Shown here one piece after another: positions 54,027 to 63,934 of a stretch of DNA of 64,000 nucleotides. A program made the translations under genes and the position numbers. The stretch comes from Symbiodinium natans. Its lineage: Eukaryota > Sar > Dinophyceae > Suessiales > Symbiodiniaceae. The notes beneath the pieces are model-generated. The model was not told where the DNA came from, searched no databases, and saw only the letters and a list, made by a program, of their open reading frames with translations. Numbering within the stretch: position 1 is the stretch's first letter; every line of letters begins with the position of its first letter. The stretch covers positions 205,001-269,000 of the forward strand of contig CAJNDS010002076.1 of the NCBI GenBank assembly GCA_905221605.1. Direction: 5' to 3'.

Positions 54027-54389
54027 TTGGATCCTTGGGCCTTGGGAAACCTCTTGAAGGCTTTTGAAGCACTGTACATCCCTTATGAATGCTTTTCAGC
54101 TTGTGGTCGTGGCTTGGACAACCCAGATTACCATGGTCTCGGGCGAGTCGGGCTTGAGCTGAACAGTGCGAGCATCATTGCATTCAGCATCACTTCAGTA
54201 TCAAGAGTTCAGGTCTTGAGGGTCTGTGGCCACCAAGCTCATATACAGACCTCAATGAGCCCAGGCAGAGCATGCAAACATGTCGCGCAAGTTCAAGGAA
54301 ACGCGCTTGCTCTCCAATGCATGGCTGGGCGAAATCTCTCGCGCCGCGCGTTGGCGGCCAATGCATTCCGGGCATGTTGTCCACATTGA
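54027..54389 (+). CDS. open frame, 120 codons, unidentified
   Basis: Reads MDPWALGNLLKAFEALYIPY, ECFSACGRGLDNPDYHGLGR and on to NAFRACCPH. Protein-like in its first half. Two minus frames (54190-54633 and 54293-54652) overlap its second half and are also open. Confidence 0.33.
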   Translation: MDPWALGNLLKAFEALYIPYECFSACGRGLDNPDYHGLGRVGLELNSASIIAFSITSVSRVQVLRVCGHQAHIQTSMSPGRACKHVAQVQGNALALQCMAGRNLSRRALAANAFRACCPH

Positions 54390-54754
54390 TGAATGCCAGC
54401 CTTGATGTTGTTTTTGTCAGAAAGCGTGTCAGTGTAGTTGCGGGGTTTCGGCTTAATATCAACCGGGGTTTCAATGCCAAAGGTGCTTTTGTAGGATTCC
54501 AAGCAAGACCCCTCACAACCCCTTCGCCGCTTTGAGGGCCCAAGTTCCAGACACCCCATTTCATCCTGAGTCTTCTTGCTGCTTCCTTGGCATGAGGGTG
54601 CTTCCGCTTGCCGACCCAACGGCGACTTGACAAAACCGCCTACGCTCGCCAAAAATGAGAGGAGGCAGGCTTCAAGGTAATCCCTGTGTAAATCCTACTG
54701 TAGGCCCTGAACATGCGTGAGTCTTAAACCCAAAGTTGCATCCGATGTCGCCAG

Positions 54755-55705
54755 GTCTACATCTCCGAGGTGGCCTTCCATGATGTCGAGAATCCGCTGT
54801 GCCTTTACCCTCAAACCGCACGAGTCAGGAGAAAATAGAGTTTAACTACCCCAACTGGAACGACCCTGCCCCGTTTTGCAATGGAGAAAATACTTGCCAT
54901 GCCATTCAGGACAGACGTAGGGCTCTAAAGGTTTTGTTGCACTGGCCTTGCAATCTTGACTTCCTTGTTTCGGCGCTCGCGAACAGCAAGCCCTGAAATT
55001 GAAAGCCCGCGGAGAAGTTTGCGGGCTCAGGGGCGGGACCATGCCGCCATCGCCAGGATCGTAGCGGCAGGCAAGGGTTACCTGCTGTATGCATTGCGGG
55101 GGTGGGCCTGGCTTCTTCTTCTTCTTCGTTGACTTTAAGACTGGCTTCTGTCTCGATGCTTTCTGGATCTTTCTGGAGGATCACCTATCAACCAAGCTTT
55201 CGCAGCCGATATCACCCTTCAAAGAAGAAACGGCCAGGTACACATCCCGGTGTGATCGTGGGCAACGAGTTCGTGGATGCGGTTTACAACCGCTCAGGCG
55301 AGGCTCAGGATTTCAGATAGGAACCAGGGTTCAAGTTTCAATCGTGTTCTGGTTTGCAGCCCGGCTTCAGGGTCTCCCCGGTATAGGTCGAGGGCTTGCT
55401 ATGCAGCGTTGAACTTTAAGCCCTATTCCACGGCAGCTGCCGAACCCCCCCCGCCCCCGGAATACAAGTGGGTACCAACCAGCTCCTGGAGATATCGCAA
55501 ATCAAACGATAGGAGTTTGCAACGTCAGGGGCTCAACACCGAGGCCTTACATTGGCTTCGGCTGAAGCTTCACATGTGGAGGTGGACGGGCCTCCAGGGA
55601 TTGCAGGACTTAAGGGTTTCTACATCCTATGCGTCGAAGATGGTGGAATGCCCCAGACATACCTACATGGCAAGCGTAGTTTTCAAATTGAGGGCGGAGG
55701 GTTGA
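54755..55705 (+). CDS. three-exon candidate gene, unidentified
   Basis: 54755-54838 after GCCAG reads VYISEVAFHDVENPLCLYPQ TARVRRK then TAG, or it leaves through a GA donor at 54828. 55197-55302 reads SRYHPSKKKRPGTHPGVIVG, NEFVDAVYNRSGE with a GC donor after GAG. About 55441-55705 reads AAAEPPPPPEYKWVPTSSWR, then RSLQRQGLNTEALHWLRLKL, ending at TGA. All three look coding; their joining is inferred. The second exon has a short basic cluster. No family recognised. Confidence 0.47.
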
Positions 55706-56116
55706 CTTGGATATTTCTAAGTTAGGCCGATTTAGACCATGGTCGAAAGTCATGGGGACCTCACATAAGATCCCTGGAGGCAGGGCATCCAAAGTGCAGA
55801 GGGCTCATTTGGCACGCAACTCCTCCCTCCTAGCAACTTGGGCCCGCAAGTCTCCATCAAGCTCAGCAGCGTAGGAGAGGCCCCGTTGCTTTGCGCCCTG
55901 TTCAGGGTTGAAGGCCCTGGCTGCAGACTGAGCCCTCGCGCTTTGAGCGCCACATCCACACGACTCGCGCCGCGCGAACCGGTTGCTTCTGGCTCAGCGT
56001 CGAAGCGTCCCGTCGTAGGCGCCACATGAGCCCAGATCCACAGAGAGGGTTAGCAAGGTTTGGCCACTTCGGCCTTCAACGCGTCAAAGTTGAACCCTGA
56101 GCCCATGGCGTGTGTG

Positions 56117-56344
56117 TTAGCGATACTCGCGCAGAAGCCGCCCTGAGTGCCGAGCCATGAACCTCCCGACCCTCCAGAAAACCCGTGGCCCCAAGGAGAG
56201 CGCCATCAGAGTGTAGAGCTTACGGTTTGCGGGGCGTTCCCCCCAGACTTGTAGCCAATCCCCAAAAGCCCACTCTTCAAAAGCTTCCTGGAGCCCGCAA
56301 AGCGGACCTTCCGATGCGAAGCTGAGGCCGAAGGGACTCTTCAT
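56117..56344 (-). CDS. open frame, 75 codons, unidentified
   Basis: Reads MKSPFGLSFASEGPLCGLQE, AFEEWAFGDWLQVWGERPAN, RKLYTLMALSLGPRVFWRVG, Trp-rich with a basic end (RFMARHSGRLLREYR). No rival frame of similar quality. Unrecognised. Confidence 0.4.
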   Translation of the reverse strand: MKSPFGLSFASEGPLCGLQEAFEEWAFGDWLQVWGERPANRKLYTLMALSLGPRVFWRVGRFMARHSGRLLREYR

Positions 56345-56475
56345 GAAGGGGTTTGCATGGGCAGAGCTCTCCTGCGTCCCAGTTGGGAAAGCTGTTCCCT
56401 CATTGGGGTGGAGCTTTTTTAGGGGTTGTGGGTTGACAAGTTGTCCTCAACTCTAGCTCCTGCGGCCGGCTTCAG

Positions 56476-56960
56476 GTCCATGGCCTGGCGATGGCCGAAC
56501 TCAGCAGGCACATGAGCTTTGAAGAACCCTAAACCCAGCTTTGCTACCAAACTCGGAACTTCCTTTTTAGGGGGGTCCGGGCTTAGGCTCCAGACGCCAA
56601 CACTCCGGAAGCTGAAGAAAACATGGTCAAAGAAGCCCTATAAACCCAAACCCATCTAAGCCCATCTAAACCCTAAACTTAAACCCTAAAACCGCAAAAA
56701 GGACTCTGCACCAAATCGAGCCTTGGCGGGGGATGTCGGAGGCTAGTGCCCAGCGTCGAGGGATGCCAGGAAGCCCCTGAACCTCCTGAATCCGACTACC
56801 AACCACCCAAACCAGCTGCCTTCTGTGCAAGTCTTTGCAAGTGCCTTGAACTCCTTCTGTGCAGAGGGCAGACTTCGACAAGACCCTCAGCCGGCCCAAG
56901 TTGCCTGGCAGAAGAAGCTCCACTCAGAGAGGGACGTGGGGGCAAATCGTAGCTTCGTAG
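56476..56960 (+). CDS. two terminal-exon candidates, unidentified
   Basis: 56476-56532 after CTTCAG reads VHGLAMAELSRHMSFEEP and TAA (the same bases start CCCTAAA-like intron, so the stop may not be used). 56865-56960 after GTGCAG reads RADFDKTLSRPKLPGRRSST, QRGTWGQIVAS and TAG. C-rich CCCTAAA sequence lies between (56640-56695). Confidence 0.4.
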
Positions 56961-57268
56961 CTTAGGGTTTCAGGGTCCAAGGTTTGCGGTTTCTTCAGTT
57001 CTTTGTTTGCACTTGGGATTGATGCAGAATCGCGCGAAGACGAGATCGCTTTCACGAACACCACTACATCAGTTGAGAATTCTAAACCGATGAGACAACC
57101 GGCTGCGTGCCGTGTGTGGCTGATGATCATGCCCTGGCCCTAGGGCCCTAGGAGTGCATGAGAATGGGCATGGGCAGCTACGACAGCTACGAAGCCTTTG
57201 CCACACCAAAACATGCCATCCCACATAAAGTCGACCAAATGCGCCCTGGGGGCACTTAGACGAGCAGG

Positions 57269-57635
57269 ATGCCTTGTGAGACTCTTCGTGGGCACAGGCT
57301 GGATGCAACGGTGGTCCTCGATGCATCCAAGGAGGCATGGACAGGGCGCCAGGTAGGATGGCTGGAGAGGGAGTTCGTTGAAACAACACTGACGGAGTGG
57401 CTTCGCCGAGGTTGTTTTGGGGCTGGTGCTGAGCTTCCACTTTGGAGGGTTATGTTGGACATACGGAACAAACACGGATTTGTGCGTGCCTAGAGTTTGC
57501 TGGGGCGTTTTCCTCCTAGCCACAGCAGATGACAACCGGCTTTTGAGGGGTCGAACTTCAGCAAACTGTCCGATGGCCGTGACGCCTAGGACCAGGAGGG
57601 AGCTCCCAAGAGACCGTCCGGCGCCCGCTTTTGAG
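57269..57635 (+). CDS. two-exon candidate, unidentified
   Basis: 57269-57493 reads MPCETLRGHRLDATVVLDAS, KEAWTGRQVGWLEREFVETT, LTEWLRRG and ends RNKHGFVRA with TAG. 57526-57635 reads DDNRLLRGRTSANCPMAVTP, RTRRELPRDRPAPAFE and stops at GT after GAG. Both are strongly protein-like; the second is basic. Long minus frames (57140-57673) overlap but cover both exon and intergenic parts alike. No domain recognised. Confidence 0.45.
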
Positions 57636-58116
57636 GTTAGGGCGGGGTCCACCTTCATCCGAAAGGCCCCCACCCGGACCTACAGCCATCATCCCCCAAA
57701 AGTCCTTTCAGGGGTTCAGGTCGGGGTCCGCGCACCCACCAATAAACCCTCAACCCTAAACCCTGAGCCCCCGGAAAGCTCCAAATGTGCGCGGCGCCTC
57801 ATGCCTGTGGCTGGGCTATGAGAGGGCTCAGAGTGACATTGTGGTCGTGGGATTCAATGCTTCAAATTTGCTTAGCAAAATTTCCAGCTTTCAGGGGGCT
57901 CTCAACCATGTGCGTATGAAGCCTTGTTGAAGCGTCCCTTCTTTAATTGAGTTTCGGGGAGCCGCGCCCGCATGTTGGATAGTGGAGTAGTGAGGGAGGA
58001 TCGGCTGTCAGAATCTTCGCTGCAAAGGAACCGGAAGGCCAGGTCTAGAATCCGAAAAGATCCTCACAGTTGAGAATCACAGAATCAGAACTGTCTGAGC
58101 TTGATTTTGTTTTCAG

Positions 58117-58401
58117 GGCTTTCTGTGCCCAAGGCAGACGCTCTTCGCCCTTGCGTCTCTCAACTCCAAGCCCGGCTCTCGGGGCTACAGTGGCCGGGTT
58201 TCGCCTTTGCGGTTTCGAAATGGTGTAGACGGAGAGACAGGGAAGATACGGGGGAAGATGGATGCAGGGACGGGACGCAACAACTGTTTGAGCTTGATAC
58301 TTGCAGTACTGGGTACTTTGGGACTTAGCGTGGTAAGGTTCGCGCTAGTCAGTGGTATCTCAGCTGAACATCAGCTTATATGCCATCCGGACCCTTCATG
58401 A
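58117..58401 (+). CDS. exon with membrane-like segment, unidentified
   Basis: After TTTTCAG the frame is open for 94 codons: GFLCPRQTLFALASLNSKPG, then GVDGETGKIRGKMDAGTGRN, a hydrophobic run (CLSLILAVLGTLGLSVVRFA) and TGA. It lies 185 bases before the first FHA-gene exon on the same strand and could be an upstream exon of it if a donor inside is used. Confidence 0.45.
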   Translation, partial: GFLCPRQTLFALASLNSKPGSRGYSGRVSPLRFRNGVDGETGKIRGKMDAGTGRNNCLSLILAVLGTLGLSVVRFALVSGISAEHQLICHPDPS

Positions 58402-58585
58402 ATGCACTCCTAACTAGCTGCTAACACTATCTAACACTGCCCACACTTAAGCACGGAGCCCGCAGAAAGTTCTACATGCTGAATTCTTCTGAGCCTTGAG
58501 CCCCAAGCTTCCCGAGGACAGCAGCCAGCGCAGAAGCTCCTGGCCTGCAATGGGGGTTTCGCTGTGACTTCAATTTGGCTTTCAG

Positions 58586-60329
58586 TCTCCCAAGGGCCTG
58601 TTTACCTTAGAAGGTGACACCTCTGTCCCGAAACCCTGCATGAGCCTAAACGCCTGTCTCCTACCGAACTTGGCTGAGGTTCCCTGGTCACAGCTTCTGG
58701 CATTGAGCCTCAAGCCGCTTGGCCCAGGACGTTTTCGATTGTAACGTGCTGCCTTGAGTAATTAAGTATGCTTTTTCACCTTACGATTCTGGGTGCTCAA
58801 CTTGTGCCAACACGTTGCGATGTGCGACCCCTGTGCCTGGTCCCAGGAGTCCCTGAGGTCCTGAGTTACCCAAAGATGACCCAAACTCCGCAGATCCACG
58901 CTTTTCATGTCTCTTGAGATGTTGTTGTTCTCAGCCCCTGAGGCCCGATCTCGAACCCGTTCTGTCCGTGGGGCGGCACAAGGCAGGCAGAGGGCCTGCG
59001 GTGCAAGATCTATAGGGGGCTTTTGGGGGCACTTCAGATGGGACAGCTTCGTGAGATCATGGATTCTCAGGTAGCTTTAAGCGAGTTATTGTGTCCGTTT
59101 TAGGGTCGATCAGTCTGGCTTGGGCGCACACTTCTTGGCTGCGCTGATGAAAGGATGCCCTAAAATTTCACGGGCAGGCAACCCCAGACATGAACCTGGC
59201 TCAGTCCTGGCAAGGACTGCCACGTGCGGGTCAGTGACCAACGGGTCTCCGTCGTCCATTTCGATGTCGTGGCACGAAGGGCGGGGCAGGCACGAGCCAT
59301 GTAAGCTGTTCAACTGGAACTGTTGAAGCTTGAGGAGGGCCGATGTGTTCTTTGGGGTCAGTTGGGATGCGAGAGTCGAGGTCGGAAGGCTGCCCGCTTG
59401 AGACCAGGAGGTGTGGGGTTTGGGAGGCCACCCTCCTTCCCTCCAGCACACCACCTAGGTAGAAAATGCCAAGCACAAGCATTTTCCGAACCCTCCTCCG
59501 TGAAGCCTGCTCCTCGTGAGGCTGGCCAGAGTGGAATGGAAGACCTGTTCTATGAGCACGCTGGCACAGAGTCGGCTTTGTGGTTGTACGACTGGGGGCT
59601 TCCTTCAGAGCCCTTGAAGCTTCGGGGAAGACTCAGGGGCTGCATGTGAGACTGCTGGGGGATTGAGGACGTCGCTGATCCGGACGGGATGCTTGACGAA
59701 TGACATCAGATGGCCTTAACTTGTAGATGAAAGGGCTCTGGCAGGGAGTTACAATAAGAGTTCCATTAGCCTGAACCAGTCCTGAAACCCAAGGGCTTAC
59801 ACGCGCGTGAAGGCCAAGCAGCTGACATGCCAGACCCCAATTGCAGAGCATCTGGCTTCCTCATGAGGTGCTTTCTGCAGGACCGCTCGTCCAACGGAAC
59901 GGCCATCAACGGCGAAGTGCCCCGGAGCATCAGGTCTTTGGAGCCCAGGGTCGAACCATGGGATTTGGACCTGGTTCTTCAAAGAGTTTGCGAGGCCAGC
60001 AAATTGTCAATCACCTGATGCAGGTGCATAGTGTGGGTTTCTTGAACAGGCCCTTGTGGCCCTGAACCATAGGAGTATGATGCGGGTTAGAGATAGCATT
60101 GTAGTAGAGTAGTCCGAGGGCGTTACCGTATACATCAGTATCCATGCTTCCGTTTTTCTACACAGATATGTCAATCCCTAGAACTATGGGTTATAGTGAT
60201 GGGGTAAGTCTAGGCAGCAGTCATGTCACCGAGGTCGTGGGTAAGGGCCAGTCGCGGCCACTACGAAATGGTGACGAGATAGCTGTACTTCCGGCCAAGA
60301 GGCAGCAGGGCATGCGGGGAGTCCTGTGA
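58586..60329 (+). CDS. FHA-domain protein, 6 exons, N-terminus and 3' end unresolved
   Basis: Exons: 58586-58740 (up to AEVPWSQLLALSLKPLGPGR), 58943-58982 (PDLEPVLSVGRHK), 59215-59280 (DCHVRVSDQRVSVVHFDVVA RR), 59521-59589 (MEDLFYEHAGTESALWLY), 59881-59916 (DRSSNGTAINGE) and 60234-60301 (VVGKGQSRPLRNGDEIAVLP). All phases agree; donors are GT, GC, GC, GA, GT. The joined product has the whole FHA core in order: GRHK, VSDQRVSVVHF, DRSSNGTAING, PLRNGDEIAVL. FHA domains bind phosphothreonine peptides, and the Arg, Ser, Asn-Gly residues that make that contact are present. Upstream PWSQLLAL and VVGKGQSRPL resemble the FHA region of Chk2/Rad53-type kinases, but no kinase domain was found downstream in this window. 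The last exon either ends at the TGA 60327-60329 or leaves through GC at 60302. Confidence 0.75.
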
Positions 60330-60520
60330 CCAGGGATGCATCACACAGCACAGGTCAGAGCACCTGATGCCCCTGAAGAGCAACACGAGAAGACAGCTGG
60401 CCGTGAACTGTGAGCGTTAGTGTACGAAGCCGTACTCTGGCAGATAGGCAAGCCTACGGAACACGCTGTGCTTGGATGCAGTGACTAGGTCAACACCAGC
60501 ATCCCTGTCACCAAAGCCGA

Positions 60521-60853
60521 ATGCCCCAATGGCTGAAGCTCTCGAAAAAGGGCCTCGGCATCCTCCCTCGTGCCAGGGTCGGCGAGGAGGAGAAGCGACT
60601 CGGCGAGGGGTTGGGGCTGCAATGGCTCGAGTGGCTCAAGATGTTGAAGATTCGGAGCGGGGTTGGGCTTCTTGCTGGATCGAGGTCACCAGGATTAGGG
60701 TCTGAACTCGTCAGGCGGCCGCACATGACATGGAATTCACAAATTGAAGACGTGGCGATCGTAAGTTCGCTCAGGATCGCCTTTCTCTTCCGCAACACGT
60801 CGGAGGGGCTTCGCTCCCCCCGGGCAGTGCGGGACTTGGGATCCAGGCTATGA
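60521..60853 (+). CDS. open frame, 110 codons, possible downstream exon
   Basis: Reads MPQWLKLSKKGLGILPRARV, GEEEKRLGEGLGLQWLEWLK and later QIEDVAIVSSLRIAFLFRNT. It lies 200 bases after the FHA exons on the same strand. A minus frame (60508-60879) is equally open, so this is tentative. Confidence 0.33.
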   Translation: MPQWLKLSKKGLGILPRARVGEEEKRLGEGLGLQWLEWLKMLKIRSGVGLLAGSRSPGLGSELVRRPHMTWNSQIEDVAIVSSLRIAFLFRNTSEGLRSPRAVRDLGSRL

Positions 60854-61132
60854 TGAGCATGATGGGCTAGCTGGACCATATCTCTTCAGTTCTTCTACGT
60901 GCCATCCCTGTGAACTAGGGGTCAATGACCAAAAGCCTTGCAAGCGTCTGAAGGCAGCTGGGAAAGGTTGTCCATTCTCCTTTTGTATGTTTAGGTGTTT
61001 AAATACTGTTTATGCTTGCATTCAGGATGTGAGGGGCTCGAGGGTTGCACTCGTCTGAGCTGTCACGTGGGGGTTGTTCCAAAATTGGGGCTTGGGGTAC
61101 AGGGTTTAAGGGTTTATGCTGTAGGGTAGGTT

Positions 61133-61342
61133 TTGAAGGTTAAGGGTTCAAGGATCTTGCAGAAAAGAATTCTGCGTAGCGGAGCTCCCAAAGCTTCAGC
61201 GGATCCCAATCTGCTGAATTCTGACCCTAGGACCCTGAATGCCAAGCTTGCCTCGGCTCAAGCTTTCCAGGCAGTCCATGGCCCCCTGTCAGATAAACGG
61301 TCATGGTTCCTTGCTGGTGGTGTCCAGGGTTTGAAGGGTTAG
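61133..61342 (+). CDS. open frame, 69 codons, unidentified
   Basis: Protein-like (LNSDPRTLNAKLASAQAFQA) between TTTAGGG-like sequence at 61100-61130 and 61325-61400. Possible exon. Confidence 0.28.
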   Translation: MKVKGSRILQKRILRSGAPKASADPNLLNSDPRTLNAKLASAQAFQAVHGPLSDKRSWFLAGGVQGLKG

Positions 61343-61554
61343 AGGTCCTGAAGGCTGGCATCTTCCGGCATGAAGTCGGAGGCTTTGGGTTCAGGGCCTA
61401 ATGGAAGCCTTGACCAGCAACCCGGCATCTTGACCCTACATCCCAAGTCCTAAGCCCGAAGCCCGACGCCCTCAACCCCTCCCCAGTCAAAGCACCAACC
61501 CCCATCCTAACCCGACATTTCCGAAGCCAAATCTCCTGTGGCCATGGGTAACTC

Positions 61555-61863
61555 GTGCGCTTGCGAAGAGAAGGCCGAAAGGGTCCAGGATCCAGGCTTT
61601 CTTGTTGGCGGTCCTTTCTCCTTTGGGCCTCGTGCGCTTCGGTTTCAGCTTCAGGGCTTCCAATGTTGCCTCCGCCTACTTGCTTGATTGAACCCTTGCT
61701 GCAGAATACAGATGCCAAGCATGTGTACAGGTTTTGCGAACCCAGGCCCAATCCTCGCACCCTCTGGACAGGGCAAGCCTGTGTGCCTGCAGCGGGCGCT
61801 CGGAAATGGCTACTCGCAGCTCGGGTGAACCTCAGTGTTAAACTCTCTCTTGTCTCGCCCTGA
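61555..61863 (+). CDS. open frame, 102 codons, unidentified
   Basis: The second half reads NTDAKHVYRFCEPRPNPRTL, WTGQACVPAAGARKWLLAAR. Preceded by C-rich sequence (61430-61540). Unrecognised. Confidence 0.33.
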   Translation: MRLRREGRKGPGSRLSCWRSFLLWASCASVSASGLPMLPPPTCLIEPLLQNTDAKHVYRFCEPRPNPRTLWTGQACVPAAGARKWLLAARVNLSVKLSLVSP

Positions 61864-61892
61864 AACTTAAGTCTCGCGCAGCTGAAAAAGGC

Positions 61893-62273
61893 TTGCTATG
61901 GCTTATTGCAGTCAGCATTGGCTTCGATCACACTCGCCAAGAGATTTCTGCTACAACTCCTGGCTTGTCGGCCTTCCAACCCACGAAGCGTAAATGCCAA
62001 AGAACGATGCTGACTCACGATGATCTGGGTTCAGTCATGTCATCGGCTGAGCTTGTTGAAGTACATTCGAACATTAAGGGAGATGGCAAGCTCTGGCTCT
62101 CTGGCTCACGATTTGGGCTAAGCATCGCCCACGCACACCCAATGATGTCCATCGCTGGCCATTGCGGAAAAGTGCTTCGTTCCCAGGGTTGTTTCGGGGC
62201 TCGCCAAAGCTTATTCGTTTTCAGAATCGTTGGGTGTTTTGTTGAGGGTCGTGCTTTGTGGGTGTTTTGTTGA
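61893..62273 (+). CDS. open frame, 126 codons, unidentified
   Basis: Reads SAFQPTKRKCQRTMLTHDDL, GSVMSSAELVEVHSNIKGDG, KLWLSGSRFGLSIAHAHPMM and a Phe-rich end. Protein-like throughout and with little competition on the other strand. Starts 30 bases after the previous frame ends. Confidence 0.4.
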   Translation: MLWLIAVSIGFDHTRQEISATTPGLSAFQPTKRKCQRTMLTHDDLGSVMSSAELVEVHSNIKGDGKLWLSGSRFGLSIAHAHPMMSIAGHCGKVLRSQGCFGARQSLFVFRIVGCFVEGRALWVFC

Positions 62274-62466
62274 GTTCAGTCTTGTTTCAAAAGGTTGAGG
62301 GTCGTGCTTTGCACAACCTGTTTTCGCTGGTGAAGACATGGTTTGCAACAGCTACATGTTTACGCCCGCGTAGCAACAGAGGTTTGTCGCAAAGGTAAAT
62401 TCCGAAGAACATGTCGGCAAACCTACTCTGCTGAGTGCAACGCGCACCTGGGAGAGTTAACGCAAC

Positions 62467-62552
62467 GCTCGCTCTCTCTCGCTCTCTCTCTCTCTCTCCC
62501 ACCCTCTCCCTCCCTCCCTCCCTCTCTGTCTCTCTGTCTCTCCCTCTCTCCC

Positions 62553-62583
<31 letters not shown>

Positions 62584-62595
62584 CCCTCCTTCTCT
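62467..62595. repeat. (CT)n / (CCCT)n pyrimidine tract
   Basis: Over 120 bases of C and T on + with few G, the complement of the type at 19738-19960. Ser/Leu and Arg/Glu frames are artefacts. Confidence 0.9.
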
Positions 62596-62827
62596 TACAC
62601 ACGCGTACATCTGTGCGGTGTTTTCTTGTCGTGATTTTTTCTCATGCTTTCGGTTTGGCCTTGGTCGCCAGCACCTTGTAGCCCGACGATCTGAACCATG
62701 GCATGGTGGGCCGGATGAACTTCTCTGAAAGGGGAATACAATCTAAACTCCCGAGGCCCTGTCACCCCGGAAGCCCAAAGGCGATCCCAAGATCAGACGC
62801 CCAGCATCCTGCTCGGGCCCGTGGTCG

Positions 62828-63346
62828 GTGAGGCCAGGGGGGGTAGCAGGGAAAGGGGGGGTAGGGTCTGAAATCCCTAAGCTCCAAGACCGGGGGGGTT
62901 TGGGGTCTGCAACCCCTAAGCTCCAGAACCGGCAATGTGAGGAGTTTGCCAAGCTAGATGCATCTTTCTGTTTGGCAGGCCGTGTACACATCCCTTCTAT
63001 GTCGCCCAGGGTTCCTGCAGCATCTATAGCCATGCTCGTGCCACTTTTACTGGAAACTATCTCGGTTGACAACAGAGTTTAGGATTGTCAGCCCCGCACA
63101 AAGGCAGAAGACAGATGGCTCTGCGATGTGTTCCGATGCTTTTCGCGTCGCATACTGCTTGCGAGTCTTCTTGCATCGAGACACATCGGGAAGAAGAGAT
63201 TGGGGGTTCAAGATCTCTGCAACACTCTAAGACAGGTCACGGCCACGACCGCAAACATCCTGCTTGAAGTGAACCAAGACATGCAGGCCGGCACACCCTT
63301 TGTTTTTCTGTGTGTTTTGGGTACATGCTCGCAGGGTTGGATCTAG
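62828..63346 (+). CDS. open frame interrupted by one in-frame TAG
   Basis: The first part ends CEEFAKLDASFCLAGRVHIP, SIAMLVPLLLETISVDNRV and TAG (63080-63082). The same frame continues DCQPRTKAEDRWLCDVFRCF, SRRILLASLLASRHIGKKRL, GVQDLCNTLRQVTATTANIL and closes at 63346. Both halves look coding. The TAG may lie in an unrecognised intron or mark a pseudogene. Confidence 0.38.
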
Positions 63347-63358
63347 AAACTCATGTGT

Positions 63359-63564
63359 ACAGGTGTCAATGCTTGTCTGGGGAATCAGTGATACGGCGCC
63401 CTAAAGGCGGCAGACCCAAAAAAGCCGCCAAACCTCGGAGATGCAAAGCGAGCTCCATCCTCAGCTCCCGAACTCCTCTTGCGCGAGGCTCTGTCTCCCT
63501 TCCTCCCACTCCATGGCCTCAGGAAGTTCCGGAAATCGAGGGCAGCTGCTCAGCTGCTCCCTGA
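63359..63564 (+). CDS. exon candidate with AT-hook-like motif
   Basis: After GTACAG the frame reads CQCLSGESVIRRPKGGRPKK then AAKPRRCKASS. GGRPKK flanked by basic residues fits the AT-hook, which binds AT-rich minor groove. A single hook is weak evidence of function. From about 63455 another frame (next feature) looks better. Confidence 0.38.
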
Positions 63565-63886
63565 AGATTCACACCTCTCAAAAGTTGAAAAACACATCCG
63601 TGCAGCCCCTTCCCAACCCTTAACCCCCCTCTGCCTGGGCAAGTTGGAGGTCACCTTCTTCGCCACGGCGCTCGGCGGAGCTGGACACATTGTACAGGAG
63701 AGCTTGGACCCAAGGGCGTTTCTTCACTGGCCCTCTGCACATCTCAGGATTGCATGGTGCGTCTTTCCAAGAGGGTTCCAGCATAAACCCCACATCCTAA
63801 GCATCCCAAATCCCCGAGACCTCCCTGAATCCCGAAGCCCTGGAACAACCCCAGACCACCCCGGAACGGTGTCAGCCAGACCCTGA
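63455..63886 (+). CDS. open frame, about 140 codons, unidentified
   Basis: Reads EALSPFLPLHGLRKFRKSRA, AAQLLPEDSHLSKVEKHIRA, then LEVTFFATALGGAGHIVQES, LDPRAFLHWPSAHLRIAWCV. The piece from about 63642 to 63780 is the most convincing, after C-rich sequence and an AAG. C-rich intron sequence begins near 63785, so the last codons may be intron. Confidence 0.42.
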   Translation, partial: PSSAPELLLREALSPFLPLHGLRKFRKSRAAAQLLPEDSHLSKVEKHIRAAPSQPLTPLCLGKLEVTFFATALGGAGHIVQESLDPRAFLHWPSAHLRIAWCVFPRGFQHKPHILSIPNPRDLPESRSPGTTPDHPGTVSARP

Positions 63887-63934
63887 GCACCTCGGCCTCA
63901 GAGTCGCATGGACTCCGAGCCACTCACTGCCCAG

